Source of the DNA: Anagrus nilaparvatae
Lineage: Eukaryota > Arthropoda > Insecta > Hymenoptera > Mymaridae
Reading direction: 5' to 3'
DNA length: 64,000 nucleotides
NCBI GenBank assembly: GCA_022575985.1
Contig: JAKSXM010000014.1
Span: 4,216,001-4,280,000 of the forward strand
Shown here: in pieces, positions 1 through 11,589 of the stretch
Position numbering within the stretch: the first letter of the stretch is position 1
How the letters are laid out: every line of letters begins with the position of its first letter
Notes under the pieces: model-generated
What the model was told of the DNA's origin: nothing
What the model saw: only the letters and a program-made list of their open reading frames with translations
The model's database searches: none
Position numbers and translations under genes: made by a program

Positions 1-1143
1 TATTATATTTAATAAGTTTAATTTCGTGGAAGATGCTTAGTAAAAGAGATCACTAATAGAAAAATAATAAAAAACAATATGTGGGAATGGTATTTACGAG
101 CTTATAGATTGAAAACCAATATGAAAAACAACATCTCTGACGTCAAAGAGCAACCTTTGAACTTGGTATAGAAAACGCCTACGACAACATAAAAATTCTT
201 CTCATACAGTAGCTACATTCTTTCACACGGTTTAACGCATATAAGCTACTGTCCAGGGATGTCGCGAGACACTCGTTAAAGACACTTGTATTAGAGCGCT
301 TCATTAGAATACTTGTTTGGGATTACTTGTTACTCGTTACTTTCGCATTACATATTATTGGGATCTCGATACTAGCATCTTGTAGTTATACTTATATTAT
401 GGAACTTAGAGTATTTCAATAAACAAACAAGTATATACAACAACTTTGGTTAATTTATTTTCCTCTACAATAAACCAGCCTTAAAATAACTTTAAGGTCC
501 GAATAAAAAGAATTCTCGCATCACCTGAGAATAAATATTTAATAATCCAGAAATTACGCTACAGTTTATAAACTAATTTGTAAAAAATCCAATAATGGAA
601 TTTTAATTATGTCAAAGAATCAGGAATTTATTGGTGAAAGGTAATAGGTTTCTAACAGAAATACACGTAATTTAAATTTTTTTTTGTTATTTATGTATAC
701 AAATAATATTTTTTTCAGTATCGATATTTTTTGGGTTTTTTTTCAGTTATTTATTTTTATTGATTTTTTATAGCAAATCAATAGTTCTTTGGAATGTCTG
801 AGAAAAACAATTTTATTTGTTTTTTGAGGCTTCACCTGAGGTAGAAAATTTAATTTTTCCGGAAATTTTTATTTTTTAGAGATATTTTGTTTTTGATTTT
901 TGACTTTCGAGTTGTTGGTGCTGACTTGCAAGCATTATTGGCGCTTCGTGAGCCTGAGCTAGCTTTAGCCTTCCGAAAGCTCATCGTGTGTATCGAATTT
1001 GCAATTTATTTGTACATTTTTTGAAATTTTAAATTTCTTTGGCTTATGGTGTCTGAAACGTATTTAAATATGTGACATGTGTTATGATATGTTTTATTTC
1101 ATTCACAAAAAGATATTTATATTGCATCGTTAAATATTTAGAG
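1..1143. other. AT-rich stretch, no gene recognised
   Basis: I see no supported coding region on either strand. The short antisense reading frames at the right end overlap the 3' part of the neighbouring LINE and look accidental. Around 415-460 an AATAAA-like signal is followed by a CAACA end. This could be the right edge of an LTR on the plus strand, but I found no partner repeat or primer-binding site, so it is left uncalled. Confidence 0.4.
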
Positions 1144-1149
1144 ATATTT

Positions 1150-3121
1150 TTTTTGGGCCCTTTCAGAGAAGGGGCCTTTTTCGTAGGACGAGGAGAATGC
1201 CGTTTACGCATACCATACACCGCGTACTGTATGGTTATGTGGGACTCAACCTCAAATTTGGGGGAATACCCACTAAACTCCCCACCCTCCTGCATTTATG
1301 ATAATATCATAGAATCCGGGCCGGGACTCCCTGTTTAGGTATTACTTCGGTCCTGAGAAAATGCAGCATAGGCATCTTTTCACTATACCCTGTCAATAAA
1401 GGAGGAGAGTTTCCTACGAGAGAAAACGTTCCTCCTTTTTTTTAAACAGTGTCGCACGTACGTACTCTGCCACATTGTACCAGTTCACGGTACTGAGCAG
1501 CATTTCCAGGACGACTCCTTCCGGCCTCCATTCATCCAAGGGCGGTCGCCCCTTAGCGAAGTGAGGACACCCAAAATAGTTGTGCTAAGCGGTATCCGGC
1601 ACGCCCGGGCAATGCAAGCATTCCGGAGATGCCACCTTGTGCCACATGAAAAGCATATCGCGGAAATAACCGTGACCAATACGGAACTGTGTGAGGTAGA
1701 AGTCTTTCTCACCATGATCACGGTTCATCCGATCCAGCTCTCCAAGTCGATGATAAGGCGGTGCGTTCAACGTCCGCTTGGGTCACCGTTCCACCTATAC
1801 TGATAACATTCCATTGTGCGGGAGCGAGCGCGAATGAAAGCAACGTCGCGCTCTTCTTCCTCACGGTTATAGATCAGCTGCCTTTCCCAGGCAAGCAGAT
1901 CGATGGGAATTACCCGAGCGGCTACCTGGATCGCTGGCCCTAATACAGTCTTATAAGAGCAAGCGATTCGAAGTGCCCCTTGTCTCTGAACTGCCTTTAG
2001 TTTCTTGCAGTACTTTCTTATGCGCCTACACCTCTGCCCCATAGAGCAAGATGGAGTTGACTGTTGTCATCAACAGCCTCCTCTTCCCTGATATGGAACC
2101 GCCGATGTTTGTCATCAGCCACGAGAGGGAATTTGTCACCCAGCCAGCCTTTTCACAGGCCTGTTGGAATTGTATATTGTAGGAAAACTTTTTACCCAAG
2201 AAGACCCCCAAGTATTTGAACGATGATTTGGTCTGGATAATAAGGGGATTACCTACGTTGTCAAAGCTGACGCCGAATATGGTATCAACCCTTCTCCGGG
2301 TCATAAGGACAATCTCCGTTTTCGGAACTGCCAGTCTGAGTCCGTGACCAAACATCCAGCTATTGATAAGGCGCATGGCCTCATCCAGGGTATTTTGCTG
2401 GCCCTTTGTCTCTCGAGCTGTTATGGTTAGAGCGACATCATCCGCGCATCCGATCATGGAGCATCCATCCGGAAGCTCAATCTTCAGTAAGCCGTTGTTA
2501 AAGGCATTCCGCAGTTCAGGGCCCAGAACTGAACCCTGCGCTATCCCTGTGTTTAATATTTTACCTCTTGTAACATCGAGCGTGTCCTAGCGCAGGTATC
2601 TGTCCCGGAGGTAATCTCTGAGTATATTTCTCACATAATCTGGAACTCTGAATACCTGCTCGAGGGAGTGAAGTATATCCTCCCACTTAGCCGAGTTGGA
2701 TGCGTTTTTCACATCCAACGTGACAAGCAGGACGTCCGATTTAATATCCGGCTGCACTCTTCTGGCTGTCATAACCGCCTTCACGACCTGCTCGATGGCA
2801 CCGATTATGGAACGCCCCTCACGAAAACCTTGTTGGTCATCGCTAAGGTCATCCGCTTACCTAATTGCCTGCCGCAATCTTCCTCTGACCAAGCTCTCTA
2901 TCATCTTGCCAATGGTATTTAACATACACAATGGTCTGTAAGATGATGAAGATCCTGGTTCACCCCTTCCCTTGCTTATCAGAGACAGACGGGCCACTTT
3001 CCAGTCCCTTGGAAAGGCGCCTGCCACGAGACACGCATTAAGCATGTCAGGAAGGAGAGCAGGGATTACCTTTACAGCCGACTTAAGGGTTTCCGCGGGT
3101 ATTTCGTCTGGTCCTGGCGGA
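1150..3121 (-). mobile_element. 5'-truncated R1-like non-LTR retrotransposon
   Basis: The minus strand carries the 3' half of a LINE: reverse transcriptase, a C-terminal cysteine/histidine region, and a 3' untranslated tail. The tail ends in a GC-rich hairpin (around 1150-1180, AAGGGGCC facing GGGCCC) followed by an A-rich run, as expected for the 3' end of a retrotransposed copy. The 5' end stops abruptly at 3121 inside the RT domain, directly against copia sequence. Target-primed reverse transcription commonly leaves such 5' truncations. Several frameshifts show the copy is dead. The R1 assignment rests on the RT start motif (PGPDEIP) and the C-terminal CPGVPDTA region. Confidence 0.75.
1585..3121 (-). 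pseudogene. Reverse transcriptase (ORF2 C-terminal half) of the R1-like LINE, broken
   Basis: Read from 3121 downward, the frames give, in order: the RT opening motif PGPDEIPAETL; a segment with SSYRPLCMLNTIGK (3045-2857), a typical RT box; DVKNASNSAKW (2784-2587), where active elements usually have DVxNAFN; the catalytic region GCADDVAL (about 2440-2420), which keeps both aspartates of the xxDD motif; the thumb region with KYLGVFLG; and a terminal FRIGHGYF...CLHCPG segment (1770-1585). Pieces lie in different frames separated by stops, so no functional protein is made. The product would have copied element RNA at the insertion site. The start is missing. Codon use does not differ visibly from the AT-poor look of other R1-type elements, and this is one of the least AT-rich parts of the window. 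Confidence 0.8.
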
Positions 3122-3600
3122 ATGATAAAAAATAGCTTTATTTAATTCTTTACAGTCAGGAAACTGTTTTTGTAATTCTTTTAAATAAGAAACAGAAGCA
3201 TGTCCCATTCTAACATGCCAAAGTAAGGCATTATTATTTTTCTTAAATTTTCCGTACTTATCGCTGAATGGGGACTCGTTTTCTTCTATTTCAATTTCAG
3301 GTAATTCATCAACATTATGAAATTTCCTGTCCCATATTGTAGTATCAAATTTCGAGAACTCATAAATAGGAGTCGTATTTTATTATTATCGTTAAGTTTT
3401 TCTATACTTTTATCGCTGAGTTTATCTGTATTGATTTCTTTATTTTTATCATTTGTAAAATCGTTTGATATCAAATCATTAGCTTCTATCATTTTGCGAT
3501 TTACTGATTCATTTTCATTTAATTTACATGATAATTCAGATACTACACTTCTCGTAATATATCTTGGGTTTGCAATTTCATTAGCATCGTTATGAATCAT
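3122..3600 (-). pseudogene. copia pol fragment with pre-integrase (WHxRxGH) motif
   Basis: The lower part of the fragment translates, on the minus strand at about 3240-3130, to ALLWHVRMGHASVSYLKEL. This is the GAG-pre-integrase signature of Ty1/copia polyproteins (WH-x-R-x-GH), which lies between protease and integrase. Upstream of it (3600-3286) is a low-complexity Asn/Asp/Lys-rich linker. The frame ends at the junction with the R1-like LINE, before any integrase catalytic residues. The role in the intact element would be zinc coordination at the integrase N-terminus. Confidence 0.65.
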
Positions 3601-3747
3601 ATTTACAAAAATTTTATTTACATTTTTACTTTTTTGATTATTACTATTTTTTATTTGGCATTCTACTATCCAATATGGTCGATCGTATATCCCTGATAAG
3701 AAAATTTCGTGAGTTATTGGGTCAAATATATTAATTTTCTTGTTATC

Positions 3748-4614
3748 TTAGTATATGCCAAGTCCTAATTCCGCAAACTTCCGTATAGAAAGTAAATTTT
3801 CCGTTAAATCTTTCGCGCAAATTACATTTTTAAGATCGAATACTTTATTATTTTTAATACCTATTTCAATCGTACCTGCTCCCTCCGTTTTCGTATCGGC
3901 TGAGGAGTCTTTATTCGCGCATTTTATAGTGCCACAATTTAATTTAACAAAAGTTTTAAAGAAAAATTTAGAATTAGTTAAATTATTTGCCATTTCGTTC
4001 ATTATATCACTTCCATCTGTATTATCAATTAAGTGAAAGTAAAGTAATGAATTATGAGTTAACAGACACTCACCTCGGTTTTGAGAATTACCTTGATCGT
4101 TAGGTCTATTATCGTTAGATTTTTGTTGACCTCTGCCAAACCTTCGTCTACCTCGTTTACTGAATTTTCCTCTGTTAGAAGGCTTAGAACGTTGGTTTTC
4201 GTTAGTCGTTTTGTCGTCATTTGCTTTTCGCTCATGGTCGTTAGTTTGATTTGAATTAAAGTTTCTAGAGACTTGATTTCGGTTGTAAGGTCTAAAACGG
4301 TTTGGTCCATTAAATTTATCTCTACCTCCTCGTTTAGCTGTTCTTTGGGGGCATTGGGCAGCAATGTGTGTTGTGAATTGTTGAAATTCGTAACACTTTT
4401 TCAAACCTGACCCTTTCATTGGGCAGTTTGACTCTGAGTGTCCAAAGTCGTCACATTCATGGCATCGCGCTCTTGGGTCTCGTTTTGCCAGCATTGCCGC
4501 CCTTGGAGTCGTGTTCGTGCCTGTCAGTTGGTTTTTATTAGCCTCAGCTTGTGTAATGAAGCTTTTAAGTGCTTCAAGAGATAGACCTTTGCCGTCATTG
4601 GTAGATTTGGTCAA
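3748..4614 (-). pseudogene. copia gag C-terminus with zinc knuckle and decayed protease
   Basis: This open frame of 288 residues carries a CX2CX4HX4C zinc knuckle (CHECDDFGHSESNC, about residues 51-64) and a second, damaged knuckle in which one cysteine is replaced by Phe (CYEF...H...C). A long Arg/Asn/Gly-rich basic tract follows, suited to RNA binding. Near the end, DLKNVICAKDLTENLLSIRK matches the conserved stretch after the active site of copia proteases, but the DSG-type catalytic triplet itself is not recognisable (the region reads LIDNTDGSD). The frame stops at 3748, short of pol. It lies just downstream of a second gag frame (4647-5273), separated by a stop and a shift. Confidence 0.75.
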
Positions 4615-4646
4615 AAATTTTAGTAATTTCGTGTAATGTCTTCAAA

Positions 4647-5557
4647 CTATTCTATGAATTCAGATGCTATTTCTTTACCTACGTCATATTGCAAGGCATA
4701 TAATTGTTTTCTAATTACTACCGATGTTAAATTTGTTTCACTTCGCTTTATTTCTTTTAATTTTTGAACAATCTCCTGGGGGTCCTGAATTCCAGTAACC
4801 CGGGAGTAATATTTAGTTTCGAGTGTACTAATTAAAATGTCATTTACTCTGAACTTATTCTTTGATTTGGTGTCTTCGTCGAGTCTTTTATTTTTGTCTG
4901 AGCTATCGGCTGGACTAATTACGTATAGGAGATTGATTTCTCTAAGTTCTGAGGTTAAATAATCGTAAAAATGTTCAAATTTTGTTTGTATCGTAAGTTT
5001 ATAGTCACGTTTTGTCGATACACTCTTGTTGATGACTTCGAATTGAATGACGTCTTTAGCAGCCGAAGCTATGTTATTGTTATTTCGATTTACGCTTTTT
5101 TTAAGATAGAATTTGCCCAACTCTTCTCTAAATATTTTAGCGATGTCGTCACGAGTCAATGATTGTTCCAATTTAGCGTAGGAATTATTGTTCTTTGGGG
5201 TATTGTCTTCAGTCGTTTCGTCATCAAGCCCTCCATATCTGTGCTCTAGATCGTCCATAAATTCGCTAAGCATTTGATTTGCGATTCAGTCGTGTTTCTG
5301 AATGCAGTTACTTCAACTCTGTCAATGTCTACTCTTTTTTGATTTTCTTTAATTAGTTGTTTAACGTTTTCAATTAATTTTTCGTTAGAACTAGTGGAAG
5401 CTTTAATGCTTGCCTCTAGGCTTTTCGTAATCGTTTGGAGGATATTTTGTCTGTCGCATTCGTTCGTTGTCTTATTCGATTTCGTTTCACGTGAGCCCTG
5501 CCCATTTGGACTCTGAGTTTTCGTTATCTTTGAATTGTCTGCGACATAAGAAAACAT
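4647..5557 (-). pseudogene. copia gag N-terminal region, frameshifted
   Basis: Two overlapping minus-strand frames (5557-5246 and 5273-4647) together read as a hydrophilic Gag with a predicted coiled-coil-like Lys/Glu/Gln-rich N-terminus and a copia-type capsid region (FEHFYDYLTSEL, then ISTLETKYYSRVTGIQDPQEIVQKL, then RKQLYALQYDVG). The two frames overlap at 5246-5273, showing one frameshift. The first frame begins with an ATG at 5557, immediately after a sequence resembling a splice acceptor (TTTTAAG/CAATG). The neighbouring gene at 5657 ends just upstream with a donor-like AG/GTAAGG after its stop codon, so read-through splicing between them is conceivable but unproven. Confidence 0.6.
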
Positions 5558-5656
5558 TGCTTAAAATTTGCAAAATCAAGTTTTGCGTATAGATGTTTAT
5601 ATCCTTTTAGATGCAACATGTATAATATTCGTTATTTTAGGTTTAGCCTTACCTAT

Positions 5657-6505
5657 TCATTCGTTATCGGCATCGTTATCGTTATTGATCGTTGATCGTT
5701 GGTTATTGTATGCAGAGCCCTGAGAGGCACCTGAAGCCAATCTAGCAATGGTTTCTTCGTCTTGCTGTATTAGTGCCCGGGGAACCTCCAAGTTTTTGCT
5801 ATCGATTGTACATCGTTTGGCCTCATCGAGAATGAAATCCCATAGATCATCGAGAATTTGCCGTTTATCTATGGAATTAATTCAAGACATGAGTTATTTT
5901 AATTTTACGGGCTTTATTTCCTGAATAACTGACCGAACACAAGTCATGTCACTCACAGAAATATTTGAACAGATGCAAATATGAGAACCTGAACACAAGG
6001 ATAATTCACATTTCCATGTAAGGCTTTGCATGTAGTTTATCTGGGAACATCACCAAAAGCCCTACATGCATAATCAGCAAGCAAGATTTTTGGGACTTAA
6101 AATATATGCATTTATTTATATTTAGTACGTACTTATTTTATATTCAGCTGTTTCAGTTTTGAAAACCAATGTTTCATTATCGATCGTTATCGTTGTCGTT
6201 TCGTTCTTATGATTTTCATTTAATTTAGATACTTTAATGTATTTCTTATAAAATTCGTTTAATGAATCCATTCTCATTACTAAAATATAGATAAATTTCT
6301 TTTAAAAAATTTCGTTCAAAAAAAAATTTTTAATAAAATTTTCTTCAGAGCATGTGCCCACTTCGAAGATTTTGAAGAAAATTATATTTTTATTAAATGC
6401 TATAGCAAGAAATGTGTAAAAAGCATCATTATTTTGTTATATAAATAACTATTTCAAACGTTTTTAATTTTTTGAATATATTCACCGATATGGTCTATAT
6501 GTCTA

Positions 6506-6540
<35 letters not shown>

Positions 6541-6982
6541 GATCTGTAGATATCCTACAATCGAAATTCATTGGGATCGTGGAAGTAACTTCTAATTTTA
6601 TTTAAAATTGTTACTAGCCAATCGTGGAATAAAATAATACCTGTTATTTTAAATATTTATGAACACAAGTAGTATAAATTTTAGAAGTTAATAACCTCTT
6701 TTACTTCTGAACAAAAGATCCTCACTGCATTGCAAATATATGAAAATTAATGAACACAATGAAATTCCACATATTTACAAACTAGCTTTAAGTTAAAATT
6801 TATTCATGAATATTAACTATTATTTTTTTTATTTTTAATTTTTATTTTTATTGTAAGATAAAGACGTCAAAAAAATTAAACAAACCTATGGGATAAGAAT
6901 TTCCGCTTTCAGTGACAAAACGGATTTGGTCTTCATCCATTCTAACCACAATAATTTCTCTGCGACACTCATCTACATAAGA
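5657..6982 (-). CDS. 3' end of an unidentified spliced gene (three exons)
   Basis: Three minus-strand exons fit together in phase: 6982-6886, 6279-6133 and 5868-5657, with AG acceptors before each and GT donors after the first two (GTTTGT and GTACGT). The lengths 97, 147 and 212 keep one frame to a TGA at 5657-5659, giving 151 residues with no internal stop. The protein is acidic and hydrophilic. It begins SYVDECRREIIVVRMDED, has a middle with FYKKYIKVSKL, and its last exon reads ILDDLWDFILDEAKRC, then QQDEETIARLASGASQG, ending in an Asn/Asp-rich tail. I do not recognise the family. The chance of three phase-matched exons is low, so I treat this as a real host gene or a recent relic. Its upstream exons must lie above 6990, where I could not find them. 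Confidence 0.6.
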
Positions 6983-7205
6983 CTGAAATCAAAAATCTCT
7001 TTCTTCAATTTTAGAAAGTTACGAAAAAATTAAAAAAAATTATCCAAAAACGAAAATATTCAGGATTTTTTATTTATTTCAGGGTTTACGAATTTGTTTT
7101 TTGACATTAGTACTTGATTACCTTTAATTTTTAACATGTTGTATTTTCTATTTTTTAGTTACTTTGTTTTTAGAATTATTACTAAGTTTATCTTTTTTTT
7201 TTCAG

Positions 7206-7447
7206 CTGAGGATGTACAAAATACAGTTTATCATATAAATACTCCTGTGGAATTTTCGTGTTCTCTAAAAAAAATGAATGATGCTCAGACAAAGTGTACC
7301 AATTTCTCACTGGAAAGTAATTCACAAAACAAAGAATTTAAACAAGCCTGTCCAATATGTGGTATCATCTTAAAAAAATCATTTGAGTTATTTCATAAAC
7401 ATGTCCTCAATCACTTTACATACAGCACTAAAATGCTACCTTTATAG
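7206..7447 (+). CDS. Terminal exon encoding a UBZ/C2H2-like zinc finger
   Basis: A polypyrimidine tract and CAG acceptor at about 7190-7205 precede an open frame of about 80 codons ending in TAG at 7445. Its C-terminal part reads ACPICGIILKKSFELFHKHV followed by LNHF. The spacing CX2C...FxxHVxxHF resembles the C-terminal ubiquitin-binding zinc fingers of TAX1BP1/CALCOCO2-type autophagy adaptors, where the same CPxC...FxxHVxxHF pattern closes the protein. That is a resemblance, not an identification. No upstream plus-strand exon was found, and the unidentified minus-strand gene lies within 220 bp, so either the two genes interlock or one is a fragment. Confidence 0.45.
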
Positions 7448-7449
7448 TC

Positions 7450-8640
7450 TAAAAATGTAAAAAAATATTTCTGTTTTAAATGTTTTAAAGACTTATAAAA
7501 TACAAGAAAAAAAATTTACTTTAAATTACATAATCTACAATGTAACACTACAATGTAATTTTAGGGTGTGTGTGCAAGAATATAAAATTTGCGCTATATT
7601 AGTCCTAAAATTTGTATTTTATTCTACCCACCTAATTTCATCCTTTAGAGAATAGGGATCCAAATAGTCCTTGACCTTTGGGTTTTCTAGGGTTTTCCAA
7701 ATGAAGCACTTACCTCCTAGGGTGTGTTGACCCATACATTTTTTTATAATATCTTAAAATTAAATGAGGTAACGATATGGCTTGTTGTGGGTGGTTAATT
7801 CGAAATTGTAATATTTTGAAGGAAATATTTGGGGAAATTGTAGGAAAATTGGGTTTTAGGTAAAATGAATTCACACTTGATTAAATTAAATAACATTAAT
7901 TATTTAAGTCACTTGTTGGTTATTACATATAAAAAATAAAATAATATAGTAGAATAGCGGACTGTATAAATTAATTACGAGCTGGCGTTTAAAAAATATA
8001 AATAAAAATATTTAATTAAGTTGACTAATTTTACTTGAATTTGAATTAAGTTAAACACGCTGGGCGGTGTATGATTCGAATTGACTTACAAGCGCGACCG
8101 CCGACCACAGAATGAGAACGATTGATGCGCATGAATCGGTTTTATAGAACCGGTGAAAGTTTAACGTGAGAGAAGGGGCCCTAAAACGGGGGGCCGATAA
8201 ATCAAATAATTACGATATCAAAGAAGTTAGAGTAAATGCGCGAATATTTGAAAAATATAAATAAAAATATGATTTTATAGCTATTGGCCGCAACAGAAAT
8301 AAATTATTTTAAAACAATTTTTTTATTTGAAAAATACTAATAACAGTTTACGATTTCTTTTATTGATTACAATTATTTTGATTTTGATATTTTATATAAA
8401 ACAAAAAAAATGATTATTTTAATTTTTAATAATTTTTATACAAATAATATTAAAGAAACAAACTAAACGAATAAATAATTATTTATATTAAATATTAAAC
8501 GTATTTACAAAAATAATTATATTTATTAAAAGTTCAAATTGAATAATTAATTAATGCTCCATTCTATAAAATATTTTAATAAAAATATCTTTCGATGGAA
8601 AACATAACCTATAAACAAACACTAATTTTATATCACCGAC
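7450..8640. other. Non-coding stretch with one GC-richer patch
   Basis: No coding region is supported. Around 8050-8210 the base composition rises sharply in GC, with a small inverted repeat (CCGGTTCTATAAAACCG type) around 8135-8155. I could not assign it to a repeat family. Confidence 0.3.
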
Positions 8641-8960
8641 CTGTGGATATCCTACCTGAGGATAACCTCCGAGGATGTTTTACCTGAGGGTAACCAGCAG
8701 GCCAGCGACACTAAAGTTCACAACCGGGGAAGACCACCGGAGAGAGATGTTTACTCTGGGGATTACCGCCAGATAATGGCTAAATTTTGTGTGTGCATTT
8801 TGGTAATAAACAGAGCGCAGACCTTGCGAGAGACCCAGCGCGCGCATTTTAACAGATATTATACAGAGCACTATCTAGTGGAGCGCGCGATAAATAAAAT
8901 ATTTAAATAAATATTAATAAATATTATACCCGGGGTATAATTACCCTTCATTACCCCTCC
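8640..8960 (-). repeat. Possible degenerate LTR
   Basis: This segment is less AT-rich than its surroundings and contains near-direct repeats of CCTGAGGATAACC. On the minus strand it is preceded by a purine run (GGAGGGGTAATGAAGGG, about 8965-8945) that would suit a polypurine tract. Coding relics at 9490-9640 and 11590-11945 lie upstream on the same strand. No second LTR copy or primer-binding site was seen, so this remains a suggestion. Confidence 0.25.
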
Positions 8961-9489
8961 TATTTTTTATTATAAAATGGAACATTTTTTACATAAAAAA
9001 TAACAGAAAATAAAAGAATAATAACAACTTATCTATTTCACTCATTGATTAAATTACATACAAATCACTAATATATTCAGTCTTTAATTTCGATTTTCGC
9101 TATCACTAATAGTCTTTTATTCTTATTACTTACAGTCTTTTTCACTATTATCACTTTTAGTCCTTAATTTTGATTGCATTAAGAATAAGTTTGCAGTTTT
9201 TCGAACTTCTAGATGAATAACTCCATTATTTTTAGAAAAATATAATTTTTATTATGGAATCCACTTTCCGAGTAACCAGAGAATTTTTTTAATATTTTAT
9301 TTCAATTTTAAATTTTAAAAATTTTAATATTTTTTATTTTTTTTTATTTTTAAATTAATATATTTTACACTTCAATTTTCTTAACTTCTTTTGTTTGAAA
9401 TAATTCAGGATTTCAGCCAATTGATTTTCTTTAGAATTTCAACTTTCTTCCAGGATTCTTCGAGCTATTCACATGATATCTACCCATCA

Positions 9490-9640
9490 GCGCCATTCAT
9501 TTTCTTGGTCGCTCTGGGGGAGATCCACCGTTTATTCCAAATGCAGGATTGGTCAGTATCTCAGCGATAATCATGGGCCCATTTCTGGTTCTTGATGAAT
9601 TATCTTTTTCAAAGCATTAGCTTTTGGTCCCTAGTTACTC
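9490..9640 (-). pseudogene. Short coding relic, frameshifted
   Basis: Read on the minus strand, one frame gives GPKANALKKIIHQEPEMGP. A single shift then continues as MIIAEILTNPAFGINGGSPP before a stop. The amino-acid composition looks like protein rather than translated noise, and the shift falls in a GGGCCC run. I do not recognise the family. A retroelement Gag is plausible given the setting but unproven. Confidence 0.3.
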
Positions 9641-10458
9641 ATTTGATTTATTTTTATTTTTCTTAAAGTGAGAAATTTATTGTTTTTAAATATTATATCA
9701 TCTTTAAATTATCTGGCGCTTGAGCAAGTAGAATTACTTTATCATTTCGTTATACTTTACAGGGATTTTATGTGAGGTCCCTGAACACAACACTTATTAA
9801 CTTTTTGACTAGATGTTATCACTAGAACTTGGACATTTTCTTCTATAAAACATGAATTGGCTTTTTTATTTAATTCTTGATTATATTTCATTTGATATTT
9901 TTACACATAAAAAAACTAAGTCTTTTTTTTATAATAAGATTTACAATACCGTATTTAATTGATTTTAACAGTATTTTATAACAATTATTTGGCAGTTATT
10001 TTACTAAATTTTAGATTTACACAAATTTTAATTAATTTTTAATACTTTTAATTTTTAGTTTCAAAAATGGGATATTTCAAAAATTTTACTCTACTTTTAT
10101 CTAAATTTTTAGGTATAATAAGTGTATAAAAAAAAGTTTAATTGATTTTACTGATTGGCCTTAGAATAACACTTATTTTTTCCATTTACTAACTCTAAAT
10201 GATTTTTAATTTTATTGACATATTTTTACAGAAAATAAATTAAAATTTTGTTTATTGGTCTCAGAATGATTCTTAGTTGTGTTAAGTTTAAGATTTTTTA
10301 ATTCAGTTATTAAAAAAAATTATTATGAAAAATTTTGTTAAATAGCTTGATAATGACTCTACGTTGTGTTAAATTTTAAGATTTTAATTTAAAGAAAATT
10401 TTATGCTAAAGATTTTATTAATTATATTTTCATTTTTGTAAAACTTCTGCTTATCAGC

Positions 10459-11426
10459 TTAACCCATTAACGCCTAATCGACACATTCAAGCCATTTGAA
10501 TTTTTTTTTATCAAAAAATCGATATTTTGAGCTAAAAATGTTACCCAGGAGGTAAACGGGGCTGCTCTTTACATTTCCGAAGTCCGTTTTAACGTACAAC
10601 CCCTAGAAAATGTTATATCATCCCCTAAAAGTGGAGTAATTTTTTATTAACTTTTAGACGTTATTTAAATTAATATAATGGGCACAAAAATATTTCATGG
10701 CATTAAAAACTTAATATGGGACTATCAGGAACATAAAAAAAATGAATTTATGCCAATTTTTCATCTTCAACCCCTTGATTGGGGTAAGGGGTGGATTTGC
10801 AGCATAAAAGAAAAAATGAATTTTTTGGTCTAAAATTGTCATCTAGTAGGTATTTTTGCCCACTATTTTCTTTTCTGAAGTCGGTTTTTCATACGACCCC
10901 TAGAAAATAAGATATCACCCCCTTTTGCATCGAAAAAATAACGTAATATTTACCTTATATTTATGGGATGATATCTTATTTTCTAGGGGTCGTATGTAAA
11001 AACCGACTTCAGAAATGAAAATAGTGGGCAAAAATACCTACTAGATGACAATTTTAGCCCAAAAAATTCATTTTTTCTATTATGCTACAAATCCACCCCT
11101 TACCCCATTCAAGAGGTTTGAAGATGAAAAATTGGCATAAATTCATTTTTTTTATATTCCTGATAGTCCCATATTAAGTTTTTAATGCCATGAAATATTT
11201 TTTGTGCCCATTATAATTAAATAACGTCTAAAAGTTATTAAAAAATTACCCCACTTTTAGGGGATGATATAACATTTTCTAGGGTTTGTACATTAAAACG
11301 GACTTCGGAAATGAAAAGAGCAGCCCCGATTACCTATCGGGTAACATTTTTAGCTCAAAATATCGATTTTTTCATTAAAAAAAATTCAAATGGCTTGAAT
11401 GTGTCGATTAGGCGTTAATGGGTTAA
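10459..11426. mobile_element. Palindromic piggyBac-like non-autonomous element
   Basis: The element is a near-perfect inverted repeat with arms of roughly 470 bp and a centre near 10940. The ends read TTAACCCATTAACGCC on the left and its reverse complement on the right, so a TTAA lies at both borders (10459-10462 and 11423-11426) followed by CCC. TTAA target duplications with CCC-starting termini are the hallmark of the piggyBac superfamily. No transposase is encoded: the arms themselves fill the element, so it would depend on a transposase made elsewhere. The arms differ only at scattered positions, which suggests recent origin or arm-to-arm homogenisation. Confidence 0.75.
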
Positions 11427-11589
11427 GAATGGTACGATTTTTATTTTAACTCAGAAAAAAAAAATTTTCACTTATTAGTTCAAAAATCTCCTTTATTATT
11501 TACAATTATGTAATTTTAACTTATTTCAAATTAACCTTAAACAAGCCATCCGGGTTTTTCGGTTATAAATGATTTCGGTACCAAATGAT

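Larger units (their letters stand above)
3122..5557 (-). mobile_element. Ty1/copia retrotransposon fragment (gag, protease, pre-integrase)
   Basis: The minus strand runs gag, zinc knuckle, a decayed protease and the GAG-pre-integrase motif, then is cut at 3121 where R1-like RT begins. No integrase, RT or RNase H of copia type is found below 1150, so the element is not simply split by the LINE: its 3' two thirds are missing. No LTR or primer-binding site was found on the 5' side, where an unrelated spliced gene starts within about 100 bp. Frameshifts and stops separate the reading frames. Confidence 0.75.

Noticed and set aside
1..640. Possible copia LTR on the plus strand
   Set aside because: An AATAAA signal followed by a CAACA end is suggestive, but there is no partner LTR or primer-binding site, and the copia relic is on the other strand.
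3317..3595. Plus-strand Ser/Leu-rich frame
   Set aside because: Antisense shadow of the low-complexity copia linker on the minus strand.
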